From Bog-756 sp963812525 (GTDB taxonomy: Bacteria > Actinomycetota > Acidimicrobiia > Acidimicrobiales > RAAP-2): a DNA stretch of 64,000 nt. The notes beneath the pieces are model-generated. The model did no database searches, was not told the origin of the DNA, and saw only the letters and a list, made by a program, of their open reading frames with translations. The first letter of the stretch is position 1, and each line of letters starts with the position of its first letter. The translations under genes and the position numbers were made by a program. The stretch lies in NCBI GenBank assembly GCA_963812525.1, contig CAWEVL010000010.1:372001-436000 (forward strand), read 5' to 3'. Below are positions 24,795 through 33,665 of the stretch, one piece after another.

Positions 24795-26327
24795 ATGAGC
24801 GTCACCGGTCCCGACCCCGAACGGGTTCCGGTGGTGGTGGCCTCGGGCCAGTCCCTCGAGCGGGACGGCCTGGTCACCCCGGTCGACCTCATGGAGCGGG
24901 CCTGTCAGCAGGCGCTGGCCCTCGTGCCCCGACTCCGGGGAGCTGTCGGCCGGCTCTCGGTGGTCGACGTGATGACCCGCACCGGACCGGCCCCGGCCAC
25001 CGAGCTGGCCCGACAGATTGGAGTGGAGGCCGTCACCTGCGAGGTGTCGAGCATCGGAGGCAACACCCCCCAGTGGTTGGTCAACCGGGCCGCGTCCGAC
25101 ATCGCCGGGGGCCGACTGTCGGTGACCATCATCGCCGGGGCCGAGGCCATCCGTTCCTCGCGCGCCAGGCGGGCGGCCGGGCTGCCCCGTCATGACGGCG
25201 ACCGCGGGCGGCCGCCCGACCCGGTGGTGGGTGACGACCAACCGGGGGTGGGGCCGGCCGAGACCGCCATTTCGTTGCTGATCCCTGTCCACGTCTACCC
25301 GTTGATCGAGAGTGTGGTGGCCTCGCGGGCCGGACACGATGCGGTCCGCCACCGTCAGGCCATGGGTCGGCTGTTCGCCCCCTTCACCGAGGTGGCGGCG
25401 GGCCACCCCTACGCATGGTTCCCCACCGCCCGCACCGCCGACCAGATCGCCACGCCCTCATCCGACAACCGCATTGTCGCCGAGCCGTACACCAAACTCA
25501 TGACGGCGTTCCTGGGATCGGACCAGGGAGCCGCGCTGGTGGTGTGCTCGCTGGCCGCTGCCCGGCGGGCCGGCGTGGCCGACCGGGCCGTCTTCGTGTG
25601 GTCAGGCGCCGAGGCCACCGACGTCCGGTTCCCCACGGCACGGCCCGACCTCGGACGGTCTCCGGCCATCGCCGCCGCCGGGAAGGCGCTGTTCGAGGCG
25701 GCGTCCGACGCCGCCGGTGGCCGTGCCGGCATCGGGGTCGACGACGTCGAGCGGCTCGACCTCTACTCCTGTTTCCCCTCGGCGGTGGAGCTGGCGGCCG
25801 AGGCCCTCGGGTTGGCCACCAACGACCGGCGCGGACTGACCGTCACCGGCGGCCTCCCCTACTTCGGGGGGCCGGGCAACAACTACACCACGCACGGCAT
25901 CGCCACGTTGACCGATCTCCTCCGGGGCCAGGACACCAGACGCCTCGGCCTGGCCACCGGGCTGGGCTGGTTCATCACCAAACACGCCCTCGGCCTGTAC
26001 GGCTCCACACCGCCGCCCAATGGGTTCCGGCGGGCGGACACCGGGCCGGCCCAGGCCCGGATCGACGCCTCGGCGGTCGAGACCGCCCTCGACGTGGACC
26101 ACGACACCCGAGCCACCGTCCTCGGCGCCACCGTGATCCGGGACGCACAGGGCGCGGCCACCGGAGCACCGGTCATCGCCCGGCTGCCCGACGGGCGCCA
26201 GATGGCCCTGGCGCCGGCGGACGACGAGGTCATCGAGACCATGAGCACCCAGGACGGGCCGGGACTGGTCGGAGGCTCCGTCGTCGTCCAGGCCGGTCCG
26301 GCGCGCTACCGTCTGGCGGCAGGCTGA
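24795..26327 (+). CDS. Thiolase-like protein (TLP1 type) with extra C-terminal domain
   Basis: A 510-aa thiolase-superfamily protein. The core shows VSSIGGNTPQWLVNRAA where thiolases carry the nucleophilic Cys loop, then YTKLMTAFLGSDQGAALVVCS, DLYSCFPSAVELAAEALGL, and GLPYFGGPGNNYTTHGIATL (the GG-P loop and late His-Gly). The last 90 residues resemble the additional C-terminal domain of mycobacterial thiolase-like protein 1. No Cys lies at the usual nucleophile position, so classic thiolysis or condensation is doubtful; CoA or acyl-CoA binding is plausible. A crotonase gene follows 20 bp downstream and is probably co-transcribed, pointing to acyl-CoA metabolism. Confidence 0.82.
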   Translation: MSVTGPDPERVPVVVASGQSLERDGLVTPVDLMERACQQALALVPRLRGAVGRLSVVDVMTRTGPAPATELARQIGVEAVTCEVSSIGGNTPQWLVNRAASDIAGGRLSVTIIAGAEAIRSSRARRAAGLPRHDGDRGRPPDPVVGDDQPGVGPAETAISLLIPVHVYPLIESVVASRAGHDAVRHRQAMGRLFAPFTEVAAGHPYAWFPTARTADQIATPSSDNRIVAEPYTKLMTAFLGSDQGAALVVCSLAAARRAGVADRAVFVWSGAEATDVRFPTARPDLGRSPAIAAAGKALFEAASDAAGGRAGIGVDDVERLDLYSCFPSAVELAAEALGLATNDRRGLTVTGGLPYFGGPGNNYTTHGIATLTDLLRGQDTRRLGLATGLGWFITKHALGLYGSTPPPNGFRRADTGPAQARIDASAVETALDVDHDTRATVLGATVIRDAQGAATGAPVIARLPDGRQMALAPADDEVIETMSTQDGPGLVGGSVVVQAGPARYRLAAG

Positions 26328-26347
26328 CCGCTCACGGGGAGACCGCC

Positions 26348-27118
26348 ATGTCCGAACTGCTTCGCCAACGCCAGGGTCATATCGAGATCCTCACCATCAA
26401 CCGGCCCGAGGCCCGCAACGCCATCAACGGTGCCGTGTCCCGGGCCTTCACGGCGGCCTTCGACGAGCTGGAGGTCGACGACGACTGCTGGGTGGTCATC
26501 ATCACGGGCAGTGGGGACAAGGCCTTCAGCGCCGGGATGGATCTCAAGGCCTTCACCGCCGGCGAGGCCGGCGAGATCATGGGCGCCAAGGGCGGATTCG
26601 GGGGCATCGCCCAGCGGGACTTCGCCAAACCCCTGATCGCCGCGGTCAACGGATCGGCCCTGGCCGGCGGGTGCGAGATCATGCTCTCCTGCGACCTGGT
26701 GGTGGCGGTCGAGGAGGCCACCTTCGGGATACCCGAGGTCAAGCGGGGCCTGATGGCCGGGGCCGGCGGCCTGATCCGGCTGCCCAAGCGAATCCCCCCG
26801 GCCATCGCCCTCGAGCTCGCCCTCACCGGCGATCCCATCGATGCCCAGCGGGCGCTGGCCCTCGGGCTGATCAACCGGGTGGTCCCGGCGGACAAGCTGC
26901 TGGAGGCGGCCCTCGCCCTGGCCGGAACCGTCGCCGAGAACGCCCCCCTGGCCGTCCGGGCCTCCAAGCGGGTCATGAAGCAGGCCGGCGAGCTTCCCGA
27001 CGCCGAAGGATGGGCCATCAACAACGCGGCCATGCCCGAGGTGTTCGGCTCGGCCGATGCCATGGAGGGACCCATCGCCTTCGCCGAGAAGCGGAAGCCC
27101 AACTGGAGCGGGACGTGA
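26348..27118 (+). CDS. Enoyl-CoA hydratase/isomerase (crotonase) family protein
   Basis: A 256-aa crotonase. Seen: INRPEARNAINGAV, FSAGMDLKAF (oxyanion-hole segment), AAVNGSALAGGCEIMLSCDLVVA and FGIPEVKRGLMAGAGGLIRLP. The two positions usually occupied by catalytic Glu are partly conserved: PEVKRG has a Glu, while the AGAGG loop lacks the hydratase Glu. Hydratase, isomerase or hydrolase activity therefore cannot be decided. The ATG at 26348 follows a GGGGAGACC site. It lies 20 bp after the thiolase-like gene, supporting a shared acyl-CoA pathway. Confidence 0.88.
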   Translation: MSELLRQRQGHIEILTINRPEARNAINGAVSRAFTAAFDELEVDDDCWVVIITGSGDKAFSAGMDLKAFTAGEAGEIMGAKGGFGGIAQRDFAKPLIAAVNGSALAGGCEIMLSCDLVVAVEEATFGIPEVKRGLMAGAGGLIRLPKRIPPAIALELALTGDPIDAQRALALGLINRVVPADKLLEAALALAGTVAENAPLAVRASKRVMKQAGELPDAEGWAINNAAMPEVFGSADAMEGPIAFAEKRKPNWSGT

Positions 27119-27227
27119 CCGCACGCACCGTGGCCACCGTGGCCACCGGGGCCCAGGTGCCTCAGGGGCGCCACTGCGGGGCCGTCCGGCGGAGCCTCCC
27201 GACGCCACCGCTCGGTCGCCGGCCGGC

Positions 27228-27686
27228 GTGAGCCTCGTCATACTGGCCGGGCACACCCGGCTGTTCGGAGCCGACGTTCCCTCACTGTCCGACGGGCTCG
27301 GCGGGTTCCGCCTGATCCTCCACGTCCTCGCCGCCTCCGTCTGGGTGGGAGGGCAGTTCACCGTGCTCGGCCTGCTGCCCACCGTCCGCACGTTCGGGGA
27401 CGAGGCTCCCAAGGCGGTCGGCCGGGCGCTGGCCCGGCTGCTGTGGCCGGCCTACGCCGTCTTGGTGGTCACCGGCTTCTGGAACATCAGCGCCCTGACC
27501 GTCAAGGACGCCTCGTCGGCCTGGAAGGCCGTCCTCATGGCCAAGATCGCCGTCGTGGTGGTGGCCGGCGTGGCCGTCTTCCTCCACCAGCGGTCCTCGA
27601 GCAGGCGGGCCACGGCCCTCTGGGGGGCCGTCGGGGCGGTGGCCTCGGTCGTCGCCCTGTGCCTGGGCGTGTTCCTGGCGGGCTGA
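27228..27686 (+). CDS. CopD-like four-helix membrane protein
   Basis: A 152-aa integral membrane protein with four hydrophobic segments: LILHVLAASVWVGGQFTVLG, LLWPAYAVLVVTGFWNISAL, LMAKIAVVVVAGVAVFLH, and ALWGAVGAVASVVALCLGVFL. The first helix, with its HVLAASVWVGG pattern, resembles the copper-resistance protein D domain, where a conserved His may bind haem or copper. Real copper transport is not shown by the sequence. The GTG at 27228 is the most likely start; longer in-frame ORF sequence overlaps the crotonase gene. Lies 110 bp after it. Confidence 0.68.
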   Translation: MSLVILAGHTRLFGADVPSLSDGLGGFRLILHVLAASVWVGGQFTVLGLLPTVRTFGDEAPKAVGRALARLLWPAYAVLVVTGFWNISALTVKDASSAWKAVLMAKIAVVVVAGVAVFLHQRSSSRRATALWGAVGAVASVVALCLGVFLAG

Positions 27687-27728
27687 CCAGCACATCCGAC
27701 GAGTCGGTCGGCACCGAATACCGGGCGA

Positions 27729-27755
27729 CGCCACGCGTGGCGCCGCTGCGCAGCG
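27729..27755. promoter_or_regulatory. Two adjacent perfect palindromes upstream of tatA
   Basis: CGCCACGCGTGGCG (27729-27742) and CGCTGCGCAGCG (27744-27755) are perfect palindromes one base apart, 68 bp before the tatA start. They could form terminator-like hairpins for the CopD-like gene or be operators for tatA. No U-tract follows. Downstream, AGGTCTAACCT (27769-27779) forms a shorter inverted repeat. Confidence 0.4.
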
Positions 27756-27822
27756 AGCCAGGACCCACAGGTCTAACCTGGAACCAGCAGCCCACAGGCA
27801 GCCCGTAGAAGGAGACACGATC

Positions 27823-28104
27823 GTGCACTTCGGCCCACCCTCAGAGATCTTTGGCGTAGACGGCATCATCATCCTGGTCGTGGTGGTGCTCGTCCTGTTC
27901 GGTTCCACCCAGATCCCCAAGCTGGCCCGCTCCCTGGGCTCGGCGCAAAAGGAGTTCAAGAAGGGGCTCGACGAGGGATCCTCCGACGAGGCCGCCGGCA
28001 GCGCGGCGGTGGCTCAGGCCACCCCACCCGCCGCCGTCAGTCCGCCACCGGCGCCACCGGCCGTCCCACTGAACGCCGACGGCCAGCAGGGTCCGGCGTC
28101 CTGA
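27823..28104 (+). CDS. tatA: Sec-independent protein translocase TatA
   Basis: A 93-aa single-helix protein of the TatA/E family. A short N-terminus leads into the membrane helix GIIILVVVVLVLFG, the hinge with STQIPKLARSLG, and an amphipathic helix AQKEFKKGLDEG. The C-terminal tail is Pro/Ala-rich and probably unstructured. TatA polymerises with TatBC to move folded twin-arginine proteins, such as Rieske proteins, across the membrane; QcrA encoded at 39682 is such a type of client in many bacteria. The GTG start has AGAAGGAGA upstream. TatC and TatB are not in this window. Confidence 0.92.
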   Translation: MHFGPPSEIFGVDGIIILVVVVLVLFGSTQIPKLARSLGSAQKEFKKGLDEGSSDEAAGSAAVAQATPPAAVSPPPAPPAVPLNADGQQGPAS

Positions 28105-28133
28105 CCCCTCGACCCTCGACTCCTTAGGCCACC

Positions 28134-28916
28134 ATGAGCGAGGGGACCGCACCGGGGACGGTGCCACCGACGAGACCCGCGACCCCGACGACCCCGACGA
28201 CCCCGACGACCGGCACCCCGACCACCGTCGGCCCGTCGGTCCCAGCCACCACCAGCGGTCGCCGTCGCTGGATCCCCCTCTGGGTACTCCAGCTGGCCGA
28301 GCTGGTGGTGGCGTTCGTCTTCGTGGACATCTCCGTCCACGTGGCCAACAGCGGCCTGATGGTGGCGGCCGCCGTGGCCTTCGTCGCCCTGGCCGTCACC
28401 GCCCACGGTCCACTGGGCATCCTCCGGATCTGCCCGCCCTGGCTCCACCTGACCCTGGTCATCTCGGTCGCCGCGGTGGTGGCCGTCGCCCCGGTGGTCC
28501 CGGCTCTGCGTCCGGACATCGAGGGGATCATCGTCATCGAGTTCGGCGCCATCGGGCTCATCCGATTGGCTACCCTCACCGACATGCACGCGTCCTCCCG
28601 TTCCCGGCGCCCGCTGGCGACCCGCCGCCACGACCCCTCGGTCATCGACGCCACCGCCACGGTCACCAGCGATGCCACCGTCCCCTCCCCGACCGCGGAT
28701 CCCCGGCCCACTGCACCGTCCCCGACCGGTGCCGCGGCACGGTGGGCCGGCCGGGCCGCCGGCACGGCATCGGCCTCGGGCCGACGGGCCGCGGCCAAGC
28801 ACCGGCCCGAGGCCGAGAGGCAGGTGAAGCGGGCCATCCGGGAGGCAGGCCGGCTGGCGGCGCGGATCACCTCCCACTCCGAACCGGGCCCGCCCGGCGA
28901 TCCGTCCGACGGCTGA
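28134..28916 (+). CDS. Hypothetical membrane protein
   Basis: A 260-aa protein not assignable to a family. It begins with a Pro/Thr-rich stretch (PTTPTTPTT repeats from CCGACGACC units), followed by three or four hydrophobic segments between about residues 50 and 140: LWVLQLAELVVAFVFVDIS, LMVAAAVAFVALAVTA, LVISVAAVVAVAPVVPAL, and IIVIEFGAIGLIRL. The C-terminal 120 residues are Ala/Arg/Lys-rich and probably cytoplasmic. It lies 29 bp after tatA and 3 bp before the metallo-hydrolase gene, so the three are probably one transcript. A role with either neighbour is unknown. Confidence 0.68.
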   Translation: MSEGTAPGTVPPTRPATPTTPTTPTTGTPTTVGPSVPATTSGRRRWIPLWVLQLAELVVAFVFVDISVHVANSGLMVAAAVAFVALAVTAHGPLGILRICPPWLHLTLVISVAAVVAVAPVVPALRPDIEGIIVIEFGAIGLIRLATLTDMHASSRSRRPLATRRHDPSVIDATATVTSDATVPSPTADPRPTAPSPTGAAARWAGRAAGTASASGRRAAAKHRPEAERQVKRAIREAGRLAARITSHSEPGPPGDPSDG

Positions 28917-28919
28917 GCG

Positions 28920-30314
28920 GTGCCCGACGCCGAGTCGCCCGACGTCCTGGACGTCGCCGAGCGACTGTGGAACGGTCAGGTCAGCACCACCGAGCTCCAC
29001 CCGCTGAGCCCCTCGGCGGGCATGGCCGAAGTGGCCGACGGAGTGGGCTTCGTCCCCTCGTTCGCCAACGTCTCGGCGGTGAGCACCGAGGATGGACTCG
29101 TCCTGGTCGACACGGGAAGCGCCTTCATGGCCGCCGACATCCACCGCCGGCTCCGCGCCTGGGACCCCGGACGCCTGCACACCGCCATCTACTCCCACGG
29201 TCATATCGACCACGTCTTCGGCGTGCCGGTGTGGGCCGCGGAGTCGGCCGCGTCCGGATGGCCCGAGCCGGTGGTCGTAGCCCACGAGGCCCTCCCGCTC
29301 CGGTTCGACCGCTATATCAAGACCGCCGGCTACAACGGCATCATCAACCGGCGGCAGTTCGACATCGACTCGCTCCAGTGGCCGACCGAGTACCGCTACC
29401 CGGACCGCACCTACCGGGACCACCTCGACCTCGACATCGGCGGGATCCGGGCGGAGCTCCACCACGCCAAGGGGGAGACCGACGACCACACCTGGACGTG
29501 GTTCCCCGACTCGAAGGTGCTGTGCTGCGGCGACCTGTTCATCTGGGCCTCGCCCAACGCCGGCAATCCCCAGAAGGTCCAGCGCTACCCGCTGGAGTGG
29601 GCCGACGCCCTCCGCTCGATGCTGGCCCTCCATGACCGCCCCTCCGGGGGGCCCGAGGTCCTCCTCCCCGGCCACGGCTTTCCCGTGGTGGGACGGGACC
29701 GGGTGGTCCAGGCGCTCACCGACACCGCCGACCTGCTCGAGTCCCTGGTCAATCAGACCCTGGCCCTGATGAACAACGGGGCCCGGCTGGACGAGGTGAT
29801 CCACACGGTGACCCCCCCGGCCCGACTGATGGAGCGCCCGTACCTCCGTCCCGTCTACGACGAGCCCGAGTTCGTCGTCCGAAGCGTCTGGAGGCTCTAC
29901 GGTGGGTGGTGGGACGGCAACCCGGCGACGCTCAAGCCGGCACCGGAACGAGCGCTGGCCCTCGAGCTCGCCGAGCTGGCCGGAGGGGCCCGCACGCTGG
30001 CCGACCGGGCCCTGGCCCTCCTGCCCGCCGACGGCCCCGGGAGTGCGCCGGCGACGACCTCCGGAACGGCGCCGGGCCCCGGGGACGGGTCGCCGCAGGA
30101 CCCCGCCGAACAGGCGCTCCGCCTGGCCGGACACCTGGCCGAGCTGGCCTGGCTGGCCGCCCCCGACGATCCCGGGGTGCAGGAGGTGCGGCGCATCGTG
30201 TTCACCCGGCGGGCCGATGCGGCGTCATCGACCATGGCCCACGGTGTGTTCTCGTGGGCCGCGCGTGAGTCCTCGGACGGGCGCTCCGGGGCCACCGGCA
30301 AAGGCCCCCGGTGA
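28920..30314 (+). CDS. Metallo-beta-lactamase fold hydrolase, alkyl-sulfatase-like
   Basis: A 464-aa protein. The metal motif is SHGHIDH (about residue 95), followed by HHAKGETDDHTW with the third metal His (about residue 182), GDLFIWASPNAGNPQ and LLPGHGFPVVG. After about residue 255 a helical region (LESLVNQTLALMNNGARLDE, later YLRPVYDEPEFVVRSVWRLYGGWWDGNPATL) matches the dimerisation domain of class III alkyl sulfatases. Alkyl sulfatases release inorganic sulfate from alkyl esters; no sulfate-specific pocket residues can be confirmed here and no export signal is seen. A GTG start lies 3 bp after the preceding stop. Confidence 0.86.
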   Translation: MPDAESPDVLDVAERLWNGQVSTTELHPLSPSAGMAEVADGVGFVPSFANVSAVSTEDGLVLVDTGSAFMAADIHRRLRAWDPGRLHTAIYSHGHIDHVFGVPVWAAESAASGWPEPVVVAHEALPLRFDRYIKTAGYNGIINRRQFDIDSLQWPTEYRYPDRTYRDHLDLDIGGIRAELHHAKGETDDHTWTWFPDSKVLCCGDLFIWASPNAGNPQKVQRYPLEWADALRSMLALHDRPSGGPEVLLPGHGFPVVGRDRVVQALTDTADLLESLVNQTLALMNNGARLDEVIHTVTPPARLMERPYLRPVYDEPEFVVRSVWRLYGGWWDGNPATLKPAPERALALELAELAGGARTLADRALALLPADGPGSAPATTSGTAPGPGDGSPQDPAEQALRLAGHLAELAWLAAPDDPGVQEVRRIVFTRRADAASSTMAHGVFSWAARESSDGRSGATGKGPR

Positions 30315-30336
30315 CGTGGTCGTGGACACCCCTCTG

Positions 30337-30349
30337 AACTGGGAGTTCG
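30337..30349. promoter_or_regulatory. Inverted repeat upstream of ctaC
   Basis: GAACTGGGAGTTC is a perfect 5-3-5 inverted repeat, 45 bp before the ctaC start. It could be an operator for the oxidase operon. A spurious palindrome of this length is possible by chance. Confidence 0.3.
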
Positions 30350-30393
30350 TGAGGCCCGAACCCAGTCGGATCTGAACTTCTACTTCTGGTCCC

Positions 30394-31404
30394 GTGCCCA
30401 CTAGTGTCATCGCCGTGAACGCATTCACAACCCGTTCCTCACGCTCCGCACCGGGGAGCATCCCGCCGACGTCCGGTGCCGGAACCGACGATGCAACCGC
30501 CGCCCCGGTGTCCCCGACGCCCCCCCGGCGGCACTGGGGACGTTGGGCCGCCGGCCTGGCCGTCGGGGCACCACTGGTCCTCGGCGGGTGCGACTTCTAC
30601 CCGACCTACGGAGCGAGCCGGGGCGTCACCAAGCAGGGTCAGGACACCTTCAAGCTGTACTCGGGGATGATGACCACCGGCATCATCATCGGCGGCCTGG
30701 TGTTCCTCCTGATCCTCTGGACCATCCTTCGGTACCGGAAGCGCTCCGAGGACATGCCCCGCCAGTTCCACGAGAGCATCCCCATCGAGGTGCTGTACAC
30801 GGTGATCCCGATCCTCATCGTGGCCGTCCTGTTCCTCTTCACCGTGCTCACCGAGAACAACGTCGACGCCACGGTGACACCGGGCGCCAGGTTCACCGCC
30901 ACCGGTGCCCCGGTGGTGCAGATCCGGGTCACGGCCTTCCAGTGGGGCTGGCGGTTCGACTACCCGGGCCTCAACGTCGGCGTGGCCGGGGAGACCACCA
31001 ACGGGCCCAACAACCACGGCCCCCAGATGGTGGTACCGGTGGGCCAGACCGTGCAGATCACCCTGGTGTCCGACGACGTCATCCACGGCTTCTACCTGCG
31101 GGACTTCAACTTCAGCCGCTACGCCCTGCCCGGGGTGACCAACTTCTTCGACTTCAACGTCCTCCACGCCGGCACCTACAACGGGCAGTGCACCCAGATC
31201 TGCGGGCTCTACCACTCGGAGATGCTGTTCAGCGTGCGGGCGGTCAGCCCCGTGGCCTTCCACCTGTGGGCCAGCGCCGAGGTGCGGGCCGGGCACACCC
31301 TGCAGCGCGGCGGCTCGTCGGCCTCCAACATCCCGCCCCGTGACACCACCATCTATCCCTCCGATGCACTTCCCTCGCCCTCCTCGGCCAAAGGATCCGC
31401 ATGA
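30394..31404 (+). CDS. ctaC: Cytochrome c oxidase subunit II (aa3 type)
   Basis: A 336-aa oxidase subunit. An N-terminal lipoprotein-like signal (APLVLGGC, with a candidate lipobox Cys) precedes two transmembrane helices: MMTTGIIIGGLVFLLILWTIL and VIPILIVAVLFLFTVL. The periplasmic cupredoxin domain follows, with VTAFQWGWRFDYPG, VIHGFYLRDFNF and the copper-A ligands in CTQICGLYHSEM (about residues 265-276): two Cys, one His and a Met. CuA passes electrons from the bcc complex to haem a. A GTG start is used. It overlaps ctaD as ATGA, and ctaC-ctaD-ctaF form one operon. Confidence 0.93.
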   Translation: MPTSVIAVNAFTTRSSRSAPGSIPPTSGAGTDDATAAPVSPTPPRRHWGRWAAGLAVGAPLVLGGCDFYPTYGASRGVTKQGQDTFKLYSGMMTTGIIIGGLVFLLILWTILRYRKRSEDMPRQFHESIPIEVLYTVIPILIVAVLFLFTVLTENNVDATVTPGARFTATGAPVVQIRVTAFQWGWRFDYPGLNVGVAGETTNGPNNHGPQMVVPVGQTVQITLVSDDVIHGFYLRDFNFSRYALPGVTNFFDFNVLHAGTYNGQCTQICGLYHSEMLFSVRAVSPVAFHLWASAEVRAGHTLQRGGSSASNIPPRDTTIYPSDALPSPSSAKGSA

Positions 31405-33170
31405 CCACCACCATCGAGCCACCTGACCTGGTCGGTCCCGAGGAGCCGGGAGGCACCGACGGACACACCCCCGGCCTCCAGCACGGGCACGGCGACCACG
31501 CCCATCACGAAGGCCCCACCGGCCTGCTCAACTGGCTGACCTCCACCGACCACAAGGTGATCGGCAAGAGCTACATGATCACCTCGCTGGTGCTGTTCTT
31601 CATCGCCGGCATCATGGCGCTGGTCATCCGGACCCAGCTGGCCGACCCCACCTCGTCGCTGGTCTCGTTCCAGACCTACAACGAGCTGTTCACCATGCAC
31701 GGCAGCCTCATGCTCTACCTGTTCGCCGGCCCGTTCGCCTTCGGAGGACTGGCCAACTACATCGTGCCGCTCCAGGTGGGTGCGCCCGACATGGCCTTCC
31801 CCCGGCTCAACGCCCTGTCGTACTGGCTGTACCTGAGCGGGTCCATCGTCATGATGTCCGGCTTCCTGGTGGCCGGCGGGGCGGCCAGCTACGGGTGGGT
31901 GGCCTACGCCCCGCTGTCCAACGCCATCAACTCCCCGGGGGCCGGCGCCGACCTGTGGCTCATGGCCCTGGCCCTCACCGGGTTCTCGGCCATCTTCACC
32001 GGGGTCAACCTGGCCGCCACCATCTTCTACCTGCGGGCCCCGGGCATGACGATGTTCCGGATACCGATCTTCTCGTGGAACATGCTGGTCACCGGAATCC
32101 TCATCCTCATCGCCTTCCCCGTGCTGTTCGGGGCAGTGGTGATGCTGTTCTGCGACCGCCACTTCGGCACCCACATCTTCACCGTGGAGGGCGGCGGGGT
32201 ACCGGTGCTGTGGCAGCACCTGTTCTGGTTCTTCGGGCACCCGGAGGTGTACATCCTGGCCTTGCCCTACTTCGGCATGGTCACCGACATCATCCCGGTC
32301 TTCTCGCGCAAGCCCCTGTTCGGCTACAAGGGCATGGTCTTCGCCACCATGTCCATCGCCGCCCTGTCCACGGGGGTGTGGGCCCACCACATGTTCACCA
32401 CCGGCGTGGTGCTCCTGCCCTTCTTCTCCCTCCTCTCCTACCTCATCGCCGTGCCCACGGGCATCAAGTTCTTCAACTGGATCGGCACCATGTGGGGTGG
32501 CCAACTGAGCTTCCAGACCCCGATGCTGTTCTCCATCGGCTTCCTCTTCGCCTTCCTGATGGGCGGCGTGACCGGCGTGCTGCTGGCCTCGCCGCCGGTG
32601 GACTTCATGACCCACGACACCTACTTCGTGGTGGCCCACTTCCACCAGGTCCTCATCGGCACCACGGTGTTCGCCGGATTTGCCGGGTTCTACTTCTGGT
32701 ACCCGAAGATGTTCGGCCGGATGCTGAGCGACCGACTGGGCAAACTCCACTTCTGGGTCCTGTTCATCGGCTTCTGGGTCACCTTCATGCCCCAGTACCT
32801 GGTCGGCCTGTACGGCATGCCCCGCCGCGTGGCCGACTACCTACCCTCCAACGGGTGGACCACCCTGAACGTGATCTCGACGGTGGGAGCGTTCATCATC
32901 GGGGTCTCGTTCCTGTTCTTCCTGGCCAACCTGTGGGTGTCGTGGCGCAAGCCGGTCCCGGCCGGTGACAACCCCTGGGACGGCCACGCCCTCGAATGGT
33001 TCACCTCCTCACCGCCGCCGCACCACAACTACACCCACCTTCCCCCGATCCGCTCCGAGCGGCCCACCTGGGACGCCAACCATCCCGAGCACCGCACCAT
33101 CCACCGACCGCAGAAGGCCCGACCGGCCGCCCCGGTGGACGAGCCCGAGACGGTGGGGGCCAAGTCGTGA
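31401..33170 (+). CDS. ctaD: Cytochrome c oxidase subunit I (aa3 type)
   Basis: A 589-aa twelve-helix subunit of the haem-copper oxidase. Landmarks: TSTDHKVIG at the N-terminus, MHGSLMLYLFAGPFAFGGLANY with the low-spin haem His (about residue 99), FWFFGHPEVYILALP with the CuB His cross-linked to Tyr (about 280), WAHHMFTTG with the two further CuB His (about 328), and HDTYFVVAHFHQVLIG with the haem a3 and haem a His (about 410). It pumps protons and reduces oxygen to water. The last 60 residues are Pro/His-rich. It begins inside the ctaC stop (ATGA) and overlaps ctaF as GTGA. Confidence 0.96.
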   Translation: MTTTIEPPDLVGPEEPGGTDGHTPGLQHGHGDHAHHEGPTGLLNWLTSTDHKVIGKSYMITSLVLFFIAGIMALVIRTQLADPTSSLVSFQTYNELFTMHGSLMLYLFAGPFAFGGLANYIVPLQVGAPDMAFPRLNALSYWLYLSGSIVMMSGFLVAGGAASYGWVAYAPLSNAINSPGAGADLWLMALALTGFSAIFTGVNLAATIFYLRAPGMTMFRIPIFSWNMLVTGILILIAFPVLFGAVVMLFCDRHFGTHIFTVEGGGVPVLWQHLFWFFGHPEVYILALPYFGMVTDIIPVFSRKPLFGYKGMVFATMSIAALSTGVWAHHMFTTGVVLLPFFSLLSYLIAVPTGIKFFNWIGTMWGGQLSFQTPMLFSIGFLFAFLMGGVTGVLLASPPVDFMTHDTYFVVAHFHQVLIGTTVFAGFAGFYFWYPKMFGRMLSDRLGKLHFWVLFIGFWVTFMPQYLVGLYGMPRRVADYLPSNGWTTLNVISTVGAFIIGVSFLFFLANLWVSWRKPVPAGDNPWDGHALEWFTSSPPPHHNYTHLPPIRSERPTWDANHPEHRTIHRPQKARPAAPVDEPETVGAKS

Positions 33171-33559
33171 GGGTCGACGGTTGGTTCCTGGGCGGGGTCG
33201 GTGTGTTCTTCGGCATCATCGGGGTCATCTACTGGTTCACCAGTTACGAGGACGCCGGCTTCCTGATGCTCATGGGTTCCATGCTGTTGGGCCTGTTGCC
33301 CGGCTCGTACTACCTGTGGTGGTCGTACAAGATGAAGCCGCAGCCCGACGACGACCCCAACGCCGACATGGCCGAGGGGGCCGGCACCGTCGAGTCGTTC
33401 CCGGGCTCGAGCATCTGGCCGTTCGTGCTGGGCATGGGGGCGATGTTCACCGTGCTCACCTTCGTGTTCGGTCTGTGGCTGGCCCCGATCGGAGGCGCAC
33501 TGATCCTCTCGGCGGCCATCGGCGGCACCATGGAGAGCCGCCGCGGCGGCGCCCACTGA
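33167..33559 (+). CDS. ctaF: Cytochrome c oxidase subunit IV (actinobacterial)
   Basis: A 130-aa membrane protein. Four hydrophobic segments are visible: GWFLGGVGVFFGIIGVIYWF, GFLMLMGSMLLGLLPGSYYLWW, IWPFVLGMGAMFTVLTFVFGLW, and the last LAPIGGALILSAAIGG. This is the small CtaF subunit of the actinobacterial bcc-aa3 supercomplex. The GTG start overlaps the ctaD stop codon as GTGA; the longer ORF upstream of it reads antisense to nothing real and lies within ctaD. Helps stabilise the oxidase. Confidence 0.88.
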   Translation: MRVDGWFLGGVGVFFGIIGVIYWFTSYEDAGFLMLMGSMLLGLLPGSYYLWWSYKMKPQPDDDPNADMAEGAGTVESFPGSSIWPFVLGMGAMFTVLTFVFGLWLAPIGGALILSAAIGGTMESRRGGAH

Positions 33560-33567
33560 ACGGTGCA

Positions 33568-33640
33568 TCGTCCGGCCCGACCTCTTCGGCCCGACCTCTT
33601 CGGCCTGACGTCTCGGGCCTGACCCCACGGGCCTGACCTT
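33568..33640. repeat. Short imperfect tandem repeat after ctaF
   Basis: The 106-bp space between ctaF and the convergent degV gene contains repeated GGCCCGACCTCTTC / GGCCTGACC units, about five imperfect copies. No coding sequence is seen. It could act in transcript ending or be a slippage array. Confidence 0.55.
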
Positions 33641-33665
33641 CCCGAGGCGCACCCGGGGCCGAGGG

